Counted from the stretch's first letter, positions 8,210 through 17,222 are shown. The stretch: 64,000 nucleotides of DNA from an uncultured Clostridia bacterium (GCA_944392525.1 CALXXB010000001.1:4658-68657), one strand, 5' to 3'. Numbers and translations are program-made. Notes: a model not told the origin generated them from the sequence alone.

Positions 8210-9301
8210 ATGAAATTAGGAATTGTAGGTCTTCCAAATGTGGGAAAGAGTACATTATTTAATAGTATTACTAAAGCTGGAGCAGAATGTGCAAACTATC
8301 CATTCTGTACAATAGAACCAAATGTTGGAGTTGTTCCTGTTCCAGATGAAAGGCTTGACGCTTTAGCTAAAATGTATAATCCAGAAAAAGTTACGCATGC
8401 TGTAATTGAATTTGTAGATATAGCAGGTTTAGTTAAAGGTGCAAGTAAAGGAGAAGGACTTGGTAACAAATTTTTATCACATATACGTGAAACAGATGCC
8501 ATTTGTGAAGTTGTTAGATGCTTTAATGATAGTAACATTGTGCATGTAGATGGAAGTATAGATCCAGTACGTGATATCGAAACTATTAATTTAGAATTAA
8601 TCTTTGCTGATATAGAAACTGTTAATAAAAGACTAGATAAAGCTAGAAAGAATCTAAAAGCAAGTAAAAGCTATCAAGAAGAAGTTGATTTATTAGAAAG
8701 AATTAAAGAAAATTTAGAAAATGGAATTTCTGCAAGAGCATTAAGTTTTAATGAAGATGAGCAAAAGTTAGTCAAAGACATGTTTCTATTAACAACTAAG
8801 CCAATTCTTTACATTGCGAATATTTCAGAAGAACAAATAGAAAATGCTGAAAATGATGAAATGGTTTTAAAAGTTAAAGAATATGCATCAAAAGAAAACG
8901 CAGAAGTTATTCCTTTATGTGTTAAAATAGAAGAAGAATTATCAGGATTAGATGATAGTGACAAAAAGGAAATGTTAGAAGCTTTGGGATTAGAAGAGTC
9001 AGGTTTAGATAAAGTTATCAAGAAGTCATATGATTTATTAGGATTAATGTCTTTCTTAACAGCAGGAGAACCTGAAGTAAGAGCTTGGACAATAAAGAAA
9101 GGAACTAAAGCTCCACAAGCAGCAGGAAAGATTCACTCTGATATAGAAAGAGGATTTATAAAAGCAGAAGTTATTTCATTTGATGATTTAATGAATTGCG
9201 GAAGCATGGTTACAGCTAAAGAAAAGGGATTAGTTAGACAAGAGGGAAAAGAATATGTTATGCAAGATGGAGATATTGTATTATTTAAATTTAATGTTTA
9301 A
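8210..9301 (+). CDS. ychF: Redox-regulated ATPase YchF
   Basis: A 363-residue Obg-family P-loop protein with GLPNVGKST at residues 7-15 and a C-terminal TGS-like domain (from about 275). YchF/OLA1 proteins prefer ATP and bind ribosomes; they are linked to stress control. AGGAGAG precedes the ATG. It follows thrS by 48 bases without a clear terminator, so read-through from the T-box operon is possible. Confidence 0.95.
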   Translation: MKLGIVGLPNVGKSTLFNSITKAGAECANYPFCTIEPNVGVVPVPDERLDALAKMYNPEKVTHAVIEFVDIAGLVKGASKGEGLGNKFLSHIRETDAICEVVRCFNDSNIVHVDGSIDPVRDIETINLELIFADIETVNKRLDKARKNLKASKSYQEEVDLLERIKENLENGISARALSFNEDEQKLVKDMFLLTTKPILYIANISEEQIENAENDEMVLKVKEYASKENAEVIPLCVKIEEELSGLDDSDKKEMLEALGLEESGLDKVIKKSYDLLGLMSFLTAGEPEVRAWTIKKGTKAPQAAGKIHSDIERGFIKAEVISFDDLMNCGSMVTAKEKGLVRQEGKEYVMQDGDIVLFKFNV

Positions 9302-9351
9302 TATGTAATGCTTTTGTAATATAAATGTAAAAAAAAATATATAAAAAGCTA

Positions 9352-9380
9352 TTGACGAAATATATTTTTAAGTATAAAAT
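9352..9380 (+). promoter_or_regulatory. Distal promoter P1 of the LPxTG protein gene
   Basis: TTGACG (9352-9357), a 17-base spacer and TAAAAT (9375-9380). Confidence 0.45.
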
Positions 9381-9433
9381 AATAATCGAAGAACGGAAGA
9401 GGAAACTTTATTTTGTTATTTTATTGCAATTAC

Positions 9434-9462
9434 TTGAATTATATCAAAAAAAATGGTATAAT
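9434..9462 (+). promoter_or_regulatory. Proximal promoter P2 of the LPxTG protein gene
   Basis: TTGAAT (9434-9439), a 17-base spacer and TATAAT (9457-9462) with an extended TGg just before it. It lies inside the longer open frame beginning at 9413, which supports the downstream start at 9518. Confidence 0.7.
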
Positions 9463-9517
9463 AATTGTTGATTGTATAAATAATAATAAAAAATCTAAAA
9501 GTAGAGGAGAAATCAAT

Positions 9518-9919
9518 ATGAAGAAAACAAATTTATTAAAAGTATTTTCAATTTTAGTTTTAAGTGTGATGGTAATATTTATAACTACATCAGTTAATGC
9601 AGCAGATTTTATCGATATGACAAATCAATTAAATAATAATACTGCATCAAACAATACTTCAGGTACAAATACAAATACATCTGGTACTAACACAAACACA
9701 AATACATCTAGTACTAATACATCAAATTCAAATGCAACAAATACAAACACAAATAGAGCAAACAATAATACTAATACAAGAAATTCAAGTATTTATAATA
9801 ACACAAGTTTACCTAGCACAGGTATAGGAGATTCACTTCCAATAGCTGCTTTAGTAGTTGTATTTGGTATATCAGCTGTATATGCTTATAAGAAAATTAA
9901 AGATTATAGAAATATTTAG
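9518..9919 (+). CDS. Sortase-anchored Asn/Thr-rich surface protein (LPSTG)
   Basis: A 133-residue secreted protein. The signal peptide covers about residues 1-28 (cleavage after VNA), then comes a low-complexity Asn/Thr/Ser linker (about 39-97), the sorting motif LPSTG at 98-102, a hydrophobic stretch and a positively charged tail (KKIKDYRNI). This is the standard cell-wall sorting signal, so the protein should be covalently attached to peptidoglycan. AGAGGAGA precedes the ATG; an upstream in-frame TTG at 9413 would place a promoter inside the gene and is rejected. A sortase is encoded convergently 65 bases downstream and is the obvious processing enzyme. There is no functional domain beyond the stalk. 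Confidence 0.8.
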   Translation: MKKTNLLKVFSILVLSVMVIFITTSVNAADFIDMTNQLNNNTASNNTSGTNTNTSGTNTNTNTSSTNTSNSNATNTNTNRANNNTNTRNSSIYNNTSLPSTGIGDSLPIAALVVVFGISAVYAYKKIKDYRNI

Positions 9920-9964
9920 TTAATAAATTTATATAAATTGAAGTATATTAAAATATATTATTAT

Positions 9965-9998
9965 AAAAGACTTTTTAGAAAAAACTAAGAAGTCTTTT
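9965..9998. terminator. Bidirectional terminator between LPxTG gene and sortase
   Basis: A 9-bp stem (9965-9973 with 9990-9998) between two convergent genes. The last codons of the sortase gene lie within the hairpin. Confidence 0.65.
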
Positions 9999-10662
9999 GT
10001 TTTGCTTTAATAATAAATCTATTGTTATTTAAATTGTTACAAGTAATCAATGTTAGAATTTTTTCATTTTGATTATAGTTAAGGATGGGAGAGAGGTCAT
10101 CTTCTTTAACTTCATAATTTTCTGTAACTGAATAAGTGTATTTAACACCTATATTGTTATAAATGAAAATTTCATCATTTGGCTCAAGAAGATTTATTTT
10201 ACTAAAAAACATATCATTATTGTAGTTATGTCCTGCAATGCAAATATTGCCATCATCTTCTAAAGAAGTACCATAAAATTTACAAGGAGAAACTTTTAAG
10301 TTTTCTTCTGTTAAAGTAGAAAAAACAGGGTAGTATAGATTTATTTTAGGAATTTCAATAATTCCAAAAAGATTATTTTGAATAGCTTCTTCATCTTTTT
10401 CTACATTAGAATAAAGTTTATAAATATTATAATTACCAATCAAGTCTTCTGACATTTTTTCTTTATTTTTAAGAGAATAAAAGTAATAAATAGAAAAAGA
10501 GATTGTGGAGATAATAATCATGATAGATATAGTAAATTGTATTTTAAAAATTTTTTTGAGTGAAATTTTATTTGAGTTTTTACTATTATCTATATTATTC
10601 TCAAAATCGTTATTTAATTTATCATTATCATTATTTAAATTTGTACTTAATATCTGGTTCAT
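9985..10662 (-). CDS. Sortase
   Basis: A 225-residue sortase with an Asn/Lys-rich cytoplasmic N-terminus, one membrane segment (about 41-63) and an extracellular catalytic domain. The catalytic residues are visible: His145 in IAGHNYN, Cys208 in LTLITCNN and Arg215 in NNNRFIIKA. The TLxTC pattern is the family signature, and the short domain resembles class D-like clostridial enzymes. It should cleave LPxTG-type substrates between Thr and Gly and attach them to the wall. The LPSTG protein encoded next to it, tail to tail, is the likely substrate. The ribosome binding site is weak. Confidence 0.88.
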   Translation of the reverse strand: MNQILSTNLNNDNDKLNNDFENNIDNSKNSNKISLKKIFKIQFTISIMIIISTISFSIYYFYSLKNKEKMSEDLIGNYNIYKLYSNVEKDEEAIQNNLFGIIEIPKINLYYPVFSTLTEENLKVSPCKFYGTSLEDDGNICIAGHNYNNDMFFSKINLLEPNDEIFIYNNIGVKYTYSVTENYEVKEDDLSPILNYNQNEKILTLITCNNLNNNRFIIKAKQKTS

Positions 10663-10705
10663 AATTTTATTTTATCTTAAAATGAAAAAAATATTATAAA
10701 AAAAC

Positions 10706-10734
10706 TTGTCAAAATTTTAGATTTTTGTTATCAT
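10706..10734 (+). promoter_or_regulatory. Promoter of the MFS transporter gene
   Basis: TTGTCA (10706-10711), a 17-base spacer and TATCAT (10729-10734) with an extended TGt before the -10. Confidence 0.65.
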
Positions 10735-10757
10735 AACTTAGATAAAAGGAGAATGTA

Positions 10758-12071
10758 ATGAAAGAAACAAAAGAAAGAAAAATGATTAGACACAAAAAGA
10801 AAAATGTTAGGATATTTCCTATATATAAGACAGTTTCTTGGGATTTATTATTCTATTTTCCGATTATATTTCTATTTCTAACACAAATAAAAGGTTTTTC
10901 AGCATCACAGGTATTATTCGCAGATGCATTTTATACTTTAGCAAATACGTTTTGGCAATTACCAATAACAAGTCTAGTAGATAGAATTGGAAAGAAGAAT
11001 TGTTTAATAATAGGAAACGTATTATATAGTGCAAGTATTCTAGCAATGATTTTTATGCAAAATTATTATGAATTACTATTGATACAATTTATATATGCTT
11101 TGGGATATTCAATAAAAGGAATATGTGAATCAAATATATTATATGATTCACTTCCTGCAAGTAAGAAAAGGGGAAGAATATTTGCAACAATAGATGGAAA
11201 ATCATCATCATATTTTTATTTGTTTGATGCAATATCATCTGTAATTGCAGGTTTTACATTTGCAATAAATGGATATATTCCAATGGTATTATGTTTTCTA
11301 TGTTGCGTAGCTTCTACTGTTATTTCATTTAAGTTTAGACATACAGTAATTGTAGAAGATAAGGTAAAACCAGTTTCTTTAAAAGAATATATAGGGCAAA
11401 TTAAGGACTCAATGAAATTTTCTATAAAGTCTAGTAGAGTAAGATTATTGTTATTATCAAATGCATTGTTTTTAGGATTAGTTATAGGAATTGTGAATTT
11501 GAGAAGTAGTATGTTAAGTGAGATGCAAGTCCCTGAAGCATATTTTGGAATTATATTTGCAATATTACAATTTTCAGCAGCTATAACAGCAAGATATAGT
11601 GAACAGGTACATAAAATATTTAGAAATAAAACAATAGCAGTATTAACATTACCAACTACAATATCTTGCATATTAATTGGATTTATTGGAAAAGATCCTT
11701 TGTCTAAATCATCATTAATATTAGTAGTATTGTTATTCTTAATACAATATGCAGCGAAAGGACCATATAGAGCATTGTTAGCACGTTATTTAAATAATTT
11801 CACAAATAGAAGAATAAGACCAAAGTTAACAGCGTTAAGAAACTTATCATCAAATTTAGTAACAGCGTTAATTTCTCTTATATGTGCTTTATTATTAGAG
11901 ATAACAACAACAGCAAATACGTTTATAATAATTGGTTGCGTTACAACTATTGCAGCAGTACTATTAGTAGATTATATGAGAGATAGAGTTGGATTAAAAC
12001 CTTCACAATATAGTAAAGAAGATTTAAAATATAGTTTATATAGACCAGATAAAACAAAGAAAAAAGCCTAA
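10758..12071 (+). CDS. MFS transporter
   Basis: A 437-residue protein with about twelve hydrophobic segments and a basic cytoplasmic N-terminus. The loop after helix 2 (LVDRIGKKNCLIIGN) is the classic major facilitator motif A region. MFS proteins move small solutes using ion gradients; the substrate cannot be read from the sequence. AAGGAGAA precedes the ATG. It is monocistronic with its own promoter and terminator and overlaps the convergent gene by four bases. Confidence 0.82.
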   Translation: MKETKERKMIRHKKKNVRIFPIYKTVSWDLLFYFPIIFLFLTQIKGFSASQVLFADAFYTLANTFWQLPITSLVDRIGKKNCLIIGNVLYSASILAMIFMQNYYELLLIQFIYALGYSIKGICESNILYDSLPASKKRGRIFATIDGKSSSYFYLFDAISSVIAGFTFAINGYIPMVLCFLCCVASTVISFKFRHTVIVEDKVKPVSLKEYIGQIKDSMKFSIKSSRVRLLLLSNALFLGLVIGIVNLRSSMLSEMQVPEAYFGIIFAILQFSAAITARYSEQVHKIFRNKTIAVLTLPTTISCILIGFIGKDPLSKSSLILVVLLFLIQYAAKGPYRALLARYLNNFTNRRIRPKLTALRNLSSNLVTALISLICALLLEITTTANTFIIIGCVTTIAAVLLVDYMRDRVGLKPSQYSKEDLKYSLYRPDKTKKKA

Positions 12072-12090
12072 GCAAATTTAGGCTTTTTTT
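12064..12090. terminator. Terminator shared by convergent genes
   Basis: An 8-bp stem (12064-12071 with 12078-12085) followed by seven T on the plus strand, and T-rich on the minus strand as well. Both stop codons lie inside it. Confidence 0.8.
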
Positions 12091-12499
12091 GTGTATAAAT
12101 TTTAGGTGCTACTTCAAATTTTATTTTAAAACATCGAAAATCAAATAACTCATCTTCTTCTAGGCAGTCTAGATAAATATCAAGTTCTTCTAAATTTCTA
12201 CAAGCAGCGATTATAATTGGATTTAAGTTATATTGAAACATAAGCTCAAAAGCTAAGTCTAAAGCTTTTAAAATAGATTTCTTTTCTTTATGTAATACTA
12301 AATTTATAGTTTCTATGAATCTAGAACTTACAGAATGTCTAAATCTATTTAAAGGTACAATATACTCTTTATTAATAACATCTTGTACAGATATATATTT
12401 ATCTTTATTTGCTTGATAAATTTTTTCTATATCGTCATATTTATATGGTAAATATGCTTTTTGATCTTTTTCAGAAACAATTAAAGTATCGTTATCCAT
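12068..12499 (-). CDS. Hypothetical protein, 143 aa
   Basis: I do not recognise this family. The protein is soluble and mixed alpha/beta in appearance, with a conserved-looking central helix region (LDLAFELMFQYNLNPIIIAACRNLEE is split here by residues 80-106). AGGAGA is well placed before the ATG. The gene converges on the MFS transporter and shares its terminator. Confidence 0.6.
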   Translation of the reverse strand: MDNDTLIVSEKDQKAYLPYKYDDIEKIYQANKDKYISVQDVINKEYIVPLNRFRHSVSSRFIETINLVLHKEKKSILKALDLAFELMFQYNLNPIIIAACRNLEELDIYLDCLEEDELFDFRCFKIKFEVAPKIYTQKKPKFA

Positions 12500-12591
12500 T
12501 TCATTCTCCTAAATAAAATTTTGCTTAAAAATATTATAACTTATAAAATGCTTATAAGTAAATAAAAAAAATATTACATTTCTATTACATA

Positions 12592-12620
12592 TTGAAAACC
12601 TTGTAATCATATGATATATT
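12592..12620 (+). promoter_or_regulatory. Promoter of the signal peptidase gene
   Basis: TTGAAA (12592-12597), a 17-base spacer and TATATT (12615-12620) with an extended TGa before it. Confidence 0.65.
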
Positions 12621-12658
12621 TATTATAGTTTAAGGATACATAAGAAAAGGAGAAAAAA

Positions 12659-13282
12659 GTGTACAAACTTAGTGATTTTGATAGGTCAAGTAAGCATTTA
12701 TATAAATTTGGTAAAATACTTAGTACAATTATTTGTATCATCATTTTGTTTTTTATTGTATTTAATATAACTTTAATAGTAGAATCTTATATAAATCCAG
12801 ATGAATTACCAAGTTTCTTGGGAATAAAAAGTTTTGTCATAGTATCTGAAAGTATGGAACCTACAATTATGACGAATGACGTAATTTTTATTGTAGATAC
12901 ATCTAAAGAGAATTTAGAAGTAGGAGATATTATTTCTTTTAGAACAGGTGATTATATAAATACACATAGAATTGTTAGAATAGAAGAGCGAAATGGGGAA
13001 GAGGTCTATATTACAAAAGGAGATAATAATAGTAATGAAGACAGAACACCAGTTAAATTTCAAGATATAGAAGGAAAATATTTATTTCGATTACCTAAAA
13101 TAGGAAAAATAACAGAAATGTTAAAAAGTAGAATAACTTTAGTTGTGCTTTTAATTTTCTTAGTAATAATTGCTTATTATGAGGTAAGAATTTCAAAGAG
13201 AAAATTAAAAAGAAAAGAAGAAAGATTTGAATATAATAAAAATTTAATAAAAAAAATACAAAATGATAAAGATAATAAATAA
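12659..13282 (+). CDS. Signal peptidase I, SipW/archaeal type
   Basis: A 207-residue S26B-type signal peptidase. There is a membrane segment at about 18-42, the catalytic Ser65 in SESMEPT, and His103 in THRIV at the position where the bacterial type has lysine; a His base is the mark of the ER/archaeal/SipW class. Asp122 in KGDNN is also conserved. A second membrane segment lies near 153-172. The start is GTG with AAAGGAGA upstream. In Bacillus SipW processes biofilm and spore-related proteins; here no substrate is adjacent, so the target is unknown. Confidence 0.88.
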   Translation: MYKLSDFDRSSKHLYKFGKILSTIICIIILFFIVFNITLIVESYINPDELPSFLGIKSFVIVSESMEPTIMTNDVIFIVDTSKENLEVGDIISFRTGDYINTHRIVRIEERNGEEVYITKGDNNSNEDRTPVKFQDIEGKYLFRLPKIGKITEMLKSRITLVVLLIFLVIIAYYEVRISKRKLKRKEERFEYNKNLIKKIQNDKDNK

Positions 13283-13304
13283 TAAGTAAAAGGGGATGTG
13301 ATAA

Positions 13305-14129
13305 TTGTACAAGTCAGTTTTTATAGATATAGATGGAACATTAAAAAATGATTCTGGGGAAATATCAGACAGAACAAAAGAAGCAGTAAGAAGAGCTGTG
13401 GAATCAGGCATAATAGTTGTTATATGTTCGGGAAGACCTGTTAGAAGTACTGTAGAAGTAAGTAAAAAATGCTTTGCAAGTGAATTTGTAATTACTTCTA
13501 ACGGAGCCTATGGATATAACTATAAAGAAAATAAATGTGTGTTTAAAAACAAAATGGAGAAACAAGCTTGTATAAAATTATATGAATTAGCAAAAGAAAA
13601 TGATGTTAATTTTATTATGAACACAGAGAAGGGGAGATTTTGTACTAGAAAAAGAAATAATGAAACGGATCATTTATTAAACGAGCCAATAGAAGATTTT
13701 GTGGAAAAAACAGATGTTATGCAATGTCTATTACATGACAGTAGTTTTGAAAAGATTAGAGATTTAAAACCTTATGTAGAAAAAATAGAAAATGTAGGAA
13801 TAAAGAATCAATCAAAAAGTTTAACAAATCCAAATCAGAAACCTCTATCTTATACGTATTTTGATATAGCAGATGAAAAGACATCCAAAGGATTTGGAGT
13901 AAAAAAGATGTGTGAAGCTTTAGATATTGATTTAAAAGATGCTATTTCAATTGGGGATGATTATAATGATGTTTCAATGTTTGAACAAACAGGATTAAGT
14001 GTAGTTATGGGAAATGTAAATGATGAAGTAAAATCTAAAGCAAAATATGAAACACTTAGCAACAATGAAGATGGAGTTGCTGTATTTTTAGAAGAATTAA
14101 TTAAAAACAAGGGGGAGTTCACATGTTAG
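13305..14129 (+). CDS. Cof-type HAD-family hydrolase
   Basis: A 274-residue HAD phosphatase of the Cof/YidA group. Motif I DIDGT is at 8-12, motif II is CSGRP near 42-46, and motif IV GDDYNDVSMF is near the C-terminus, with the C2-type cap between. These enzymes hydrolyse sugar phosphates or flavin/cofactor phosphates. The start codon is TTG with AGGGGATG upstream; no better in-frame ATG precedes motif I. The next gene overlaps by 7 bases, so translation is probably coupled. Confidence 0.88.
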   Translation: MYKSVFIDIDGTLKNDSGEISDRTKEAVRRAVESGIIVVICSGRPVRSTVEVSKKCFASEFVITSNGAYGYNYKENKCVFKNKMEKQACIKLYELAKENDVNFIMNTEKGRFCTRKRNNETDHLLNEPIEDFVEKTDVMQCLLHDSSFEKIRDLKPYVEKIENVGIKNQSKSLTNPNQKPLSYTYFDIADEKTSKGFGVKKMCEALDIDLKDAISIGDDYNDVSMFEQTGLSVVMGNVNDEVKSKAKYETLSNNEDGVAVFLEELIKNKGEFTC

Positions 14130-14752
14130 AAGATATTAAAGTATTATGCCATAGTTCAATTAAATTTGATAAAGGACAAGTTATTTATTTTGATCCTTAT
14201 AAAATAAATGAAAACTATAATGATGCTGATGTAATATTTATAACACATTCACATTATGACCATTTTTCAGAAGAAGATATTTTAAAAGTAAAAAAAGAAG
14301 GAACTAAAATTGTTGTTACAGAGGACTTGTATGATAGAAGTGTTAAATTAGGATTTGATGAAGGGGACATTCTAGTAGTAAAACCAAATGGTGTATATGA
14401 AGTAAATAATATTAAATTTAAAACTATTCCTGCTTATAATGTAAATAAAAACTTTCATCCAAAAGCCAATAATTGGGTAGGATATATAATTACTCTAGAT
14501 AATGTTTCTTATTATATTGCAGGAGATACAGATATTACAGAAGAAAATAGAAAAGTAAAATGTGATGTAGCATTTGTTCCAATAGGAGGAACATATACAA
14601 TGACAGCAGAGGAAGCAGCAAATTTAGTAAATGAAATAAAGCCTAAAATTGCTGTTCCTATACATTATGGTTTAATAGTAGGAACTAAAGAAGATGAAGA
14701 AGTATTTAAAACTCATGTAAATAAAGATATCGAAGTTAATGTACTTCTTTAG
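14123..14752 (+). CDS. Metallo-beta-lactamase-fold metal-dependent hydrolase
   Basis: A 209-residue MBL-fold protein with the metal-binding motif THSHYDHF at 41-48 and a later metal ligand in YYIAGDTDI. It resembles the YtkL/UPF0173-like branch. The substrate is unknown; relatives act on lactones or nucleotidyl esters. AAGGGGGAG precedes the ATG, within the end of the HAD gene. Its last 17 bases overlap the convergent flippase gene and no terminator separates the two. Confidence 0.82.
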   Translation: MLEDIKVLCHSSIKFDKGQVIYFDPYKINENYNDADVIFITHSHYDHFSEEDILKVKKEGTKIVVTEDLYDRSVKLGFDEGDILVVKPNGVYEVNNIKFKTIPAYNVNKNFHPKANNWVGYIITLDNVSYYIAGDTDITEENRKVKCDVAFVPIGGTYTMTAEEAANLVNEIKPKIAVPIHYGLIVGTKEDEEVFKTHVNKDIEVNVLL

Positions 14753-16055
14753 TTGCTTTTCTTAGTTCTAGATAGCTTACAGTAAAATTAAATATTTCGC
14801 TTACATACATTGAAATAATGAATCCTGTTATACCAAGTTCAGGAAGTAGAAAGTATAGTAAGCTAATAGTTATAACAAGGTCAGCTATATTACATAGCAT
14901 GACCTTAAATTGTCTATTTAAGCCTTTTAACATATTATCTATAATGTTATCTAGGTACATTAGTAAAATCAATGGAGAAAGGATTCTTATGTATTTAGCG
15001 CACTCTAAATTTTGAAAGATAGCAAAGCTTAAATTATTTGCAAAAATAAAACAAACAATACTTACAGCTAATGAAAAACAAGTAGCTATTATAAAAATTT
15101 TGTGGCTTACACTAAGAATTCTTTTTTTATAACCTTTTGCCATTAAACTAGAAAACTCTGGTATAAGTAAAGAACTAAAAGAACCAATAAAAACTGTTGG
15201 AAATGTTATAACAGGAAGGGCCATTCCAGTTATTCTTCCATATTCTGATAAAGCTAATGTGTAAGGTAAACCGAATAAAACTAATCTATTCGGAACAATA
15301 AATTCTTTTAAAGTAGAAAGTCCAGAACGTATATAAGAAGTTATTGAAACAGGAAGAGTTATATTTAAGATTTTTCTTTTATAACTTATTCCTGTTATTT
15401 TTGCTCTTTTATTAAAAAAGCTTCTATCTATTTTATATAATATAAATAAAAATGTACAAGAAAATACCTCGGAGATTACATCTGCTAAAATTAAACAAAT
15501 ACATACAGTTTCAACACTATTTAAAGAAAAATATTGTAATAAAATAATACTAATTATAATTTTTACTCCAAGTTCTAAAACTTGAGAAATAGCAGATTTA
15601 TATGCTTTTCTCACAGCTGAAAAATATCCATTTATTACAGATGATATAGCAATACAAGGAAGTCCAATTGCAATTAGGTAAAATGGAATAGAAGAGACTT
15701 TATTATTCAACCAGTTGATAGAGATTATATTTGATAAAAGAATTATTAATATACTACTTCCAAAACCTAAAAATATAGCAAATAAAATACAACTTCTAAC
15801 AGCTTTTAGGCCTTCTAAGAAATTTCCTTTTGCGAATTGTTCTGATACTAAATATGTACAAGCAAGGCTAAGCCCAGAAGTTGCAAGTGTTATAAAAAAC
15901 ATATATACAGACATAACAAGAGAAAATACACCTACTGCTTCTGAACCTATTTTATTCGAAACATAAATATTAAATACCATACTTATACTTCTAGTAAATA
16001 AAGCTGTTAAAGTAAGTATAGAACCATTTATTAAAAATTTTTTTGTCCTTTTCAA
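14736..16055 (-). CDS. SpoVB/MurJ-like lipid flippase (MOP superfamily)
   Basis: A 439-residue integral membrane protein with about twelve hydrophobic segments. The N-terminal pattern (FLINGSILTLTALFTRSISMVF, residues 8-29, cited here only by position) is that of polysaccharide biosynthesis/SpoVB-like proteins. In Bacillus SpoVB is needed for spore cortex synthesis and relatives such as YtgP flip lipid II. It is shorter than classical SpoVB (about 520), lacking C-terminal helices. Given the sporulation genes nearby, a cortex or wall precursor role is reasonable inference. It converges on and overlaps the MBL gene. Confidence 0.75.
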   Translation of the reverse strand: MKRTKKFLINGSILTLTALFTRSISMVFNIYVSNKIGSEAVGVFSLVMSVYMFFITLATSGLSLACTYLVSEQFAKGNFLEGLKAVRSCILFAIFLGFGSSILIILLSNIISINWLNNKVSSIPFYLIAIGLPCIAISSVINGYFSAVRKAYKSAISQVLELGVKIIISIILLQYFSLNSVETVCICLILADVISEVFSCTFLFILYKIDRSFFNKRAKITGISYKRKILNITLPVSITSYIRSGLSTLKEFIVPNRLVLFGLPYTLALSEYGRITGMALPVITFPTVFIGSFSSLLIPEFSSLMAKGYKKRILSVSHKIFIIATCFSLAVSIVCFIFANNLSFAIFQNLECAKYIRILSPLILLMYLDNIIDNMLKGLNRQFKVMLCNIADLVITISLLYFLLPELGITGFIISMYVSEIFNFTVSYLELRKATKEVH

Positions 16056-16123
16056 TAATATTCACCATTTAATTGTATTTAAAAAATTGTTAAAATATGA
16101 TATACCTATATTAGGTGATAAAT

Positions 16124-16702
16124 ATGAAAAATGCTTTTGAATATTATGAGAAAACTAAAAATTCTAACACACCTAAAAATTTAAGAACATTTATGGACAT
16201 GAAAACAAAACCAGGTATTTGCATAGATCTAGGTTGTGGGGCAGGTAGAGATACAGCTTTTTTAATAAAAAATGGTTGGAAAGTTATTGCAATTGATAAA
16301 GAAGATACTGAAAAAATGATTAGGAGTTCTTTAAATGAAGAAGAGCAAAATTCTTTAGAATTTATAAAACAAGATTTTGAAGGTAATATTGTTTTACAAC
16401 CTTGTAATTTACTAGTTGCAAATGCCAGCTTATCTTTTTGTAACAAAGAAAACTTTGGTGAGTTATGGAATAAAATTGTAAATTCTATTTCTAAGAATGG
16501 TTATTTTGTAGGTAATTTCTTTGGTATAAAGGATACTTGGGCTAATAGCCCTAATATGACATTTTTTACAAAGGAAGAAGTAATAGAATTATTTTCATCT
16601 TTTGAAATAATAAATTTTAAAGAAGTAGAGAAAAATGGAAAGACAGCTTTAGGAATAGAAAAACACTGGCATGTATTTAATGTAATTGCAAAGAAAAAAT
16701 AA
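16124..16702 (+). CDS. Class I SAM-dependent methyltransferase
   Basis: A 192-residue Rossmann methyltransferase. Motif I (CIDLGCGAGRDTAF) lies near residues 29-42, followed by the acidic strand end AIDKED. The start is the ATG at 16124: AGGTG sits 6-10 bases before it, and the upstream GTG at 16115 is part of that binding site. The TehB-like layout suggests a small-molecule methyltransferase; the substrate is unknown. It is followed 21 bases later by the pyrophosphatase-like gene. Confidence 0.82.
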   Translation: MKNAFEYYEKTKNSNTPKNLRTFMDMKTKPGICIDLGCGAGRDTAFLIKNGWKVIAIDKEDTEKMIRSSLNEEEQNSLEFIKQDFEGNIVLQPCNLLVANASLSFCNKENFGELWNKIVNSISKNGYFVGNFFGIKDTWANSPNMTFFTKEEVIELFSSFEIINFKEVEKNGKTALGIEKHWHVFNVIAKKK

Positions 16703-16723
16703 ATATAAAAAGAGGAAAAATAT

Positions 16724-17059
16724 ATGGAAAGTAGAGATTATATTGGAAAAATTGTAAAAGTAAAAATAGATAGACCTTTGGGCTCTAAACATCCTAAGTG
16801 GAATATGATTTATCCTGTAAATTATGGTTATGTCCCAGATACTGTTAGTGGAGATGGTGAAGAGTTAGATTGCTATGTTTTAGGTGTTTTTGAACCAATA
16901 GAAGAATTTGAAGGCAAGTGTATTGCAGTTATAAGAAGAATCAAGGAAGATGATGATAAGCTAATTATTGTTCCAGAGAATAAGAACTATTCAAATGAAC
17001 AAATAGAAGCTTTAACAGAATTTCAAGAAAGATTTTTTGAAAGTAAGATCCTTAGATAA
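16724..17059 (+). CDS. Short inorganic pyrophosphatase-like protein
   Basis: A 111-residue protein resembling soluble family I pyrophosphatase. YPVNYGYVPDT and DGEELDCYVLG correspond to the canonical YPxNYGxIPxT and DGDPLDVLV segments, and EDDDKLIIVP to the downstream Asp/Lys motif. It is clearly shorter than the usual 170-220 residues and lacks the N-terminal Glu/Lys loop and the C-terminal Tyr-Lys segment. The middle Asp of the DxD pair is Glu. Short versions are annotated in other Firmicutes; whether they hydrolyse pyrophosphate is uncertain. Confidence 0.7.
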   Translation: MESRDYIGKIVKVKIDRPLGSKHPKWNMIYPVNYGYVPDTVSGDGEELDCYVLGVFEPIEEFEGKCIAVIRRIKEDDDKLIIVPENKNYSNEQIEALTEFQERFFESKILR

Positions 17060-17154
17060 AATTGTTATAATAGAAAGTAAGAAAATATTATAAAAAAGTA
17101 CTATAAGAATATAGCAAATATGGCTAATTCACAAATTAAATTATGAGATTTTAG

Positions 17155-17222
17155 AATGCCGGAAGAAATTTCTGGTATTTATACAATACCGGAAGAAAAT
17201 CGAAAAATCTTCCGGTATTATA
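17155..17222. repeat. Tandem inverted-repeat element with CCGGAAGA cores
   Basis: Three copies of the core CCGGAAGA/TCTTCCGG occur in about 65 bases: TGCCGGAAGAAATTTC near 17158, and a perfect 12-bp inverted repeat (17185-17196 with 17208-17219, 11-base loop). The first copy makes a weaker hairpin with TGGTATT downstream. No T-run follows, so it is not a standard terminator. It lies between the pyrophosphatase-like gene and dpaB. Confidence 0.6.

Noticed and set aside
9640..9790. Short tandem ACAAATAC-like repeats resembling a CRISPR or microsatellite
   Set aside because: They are codons of an Asn/Thr-rich stalk; no regular spacers are present. No CRISPR array was seen in the window.
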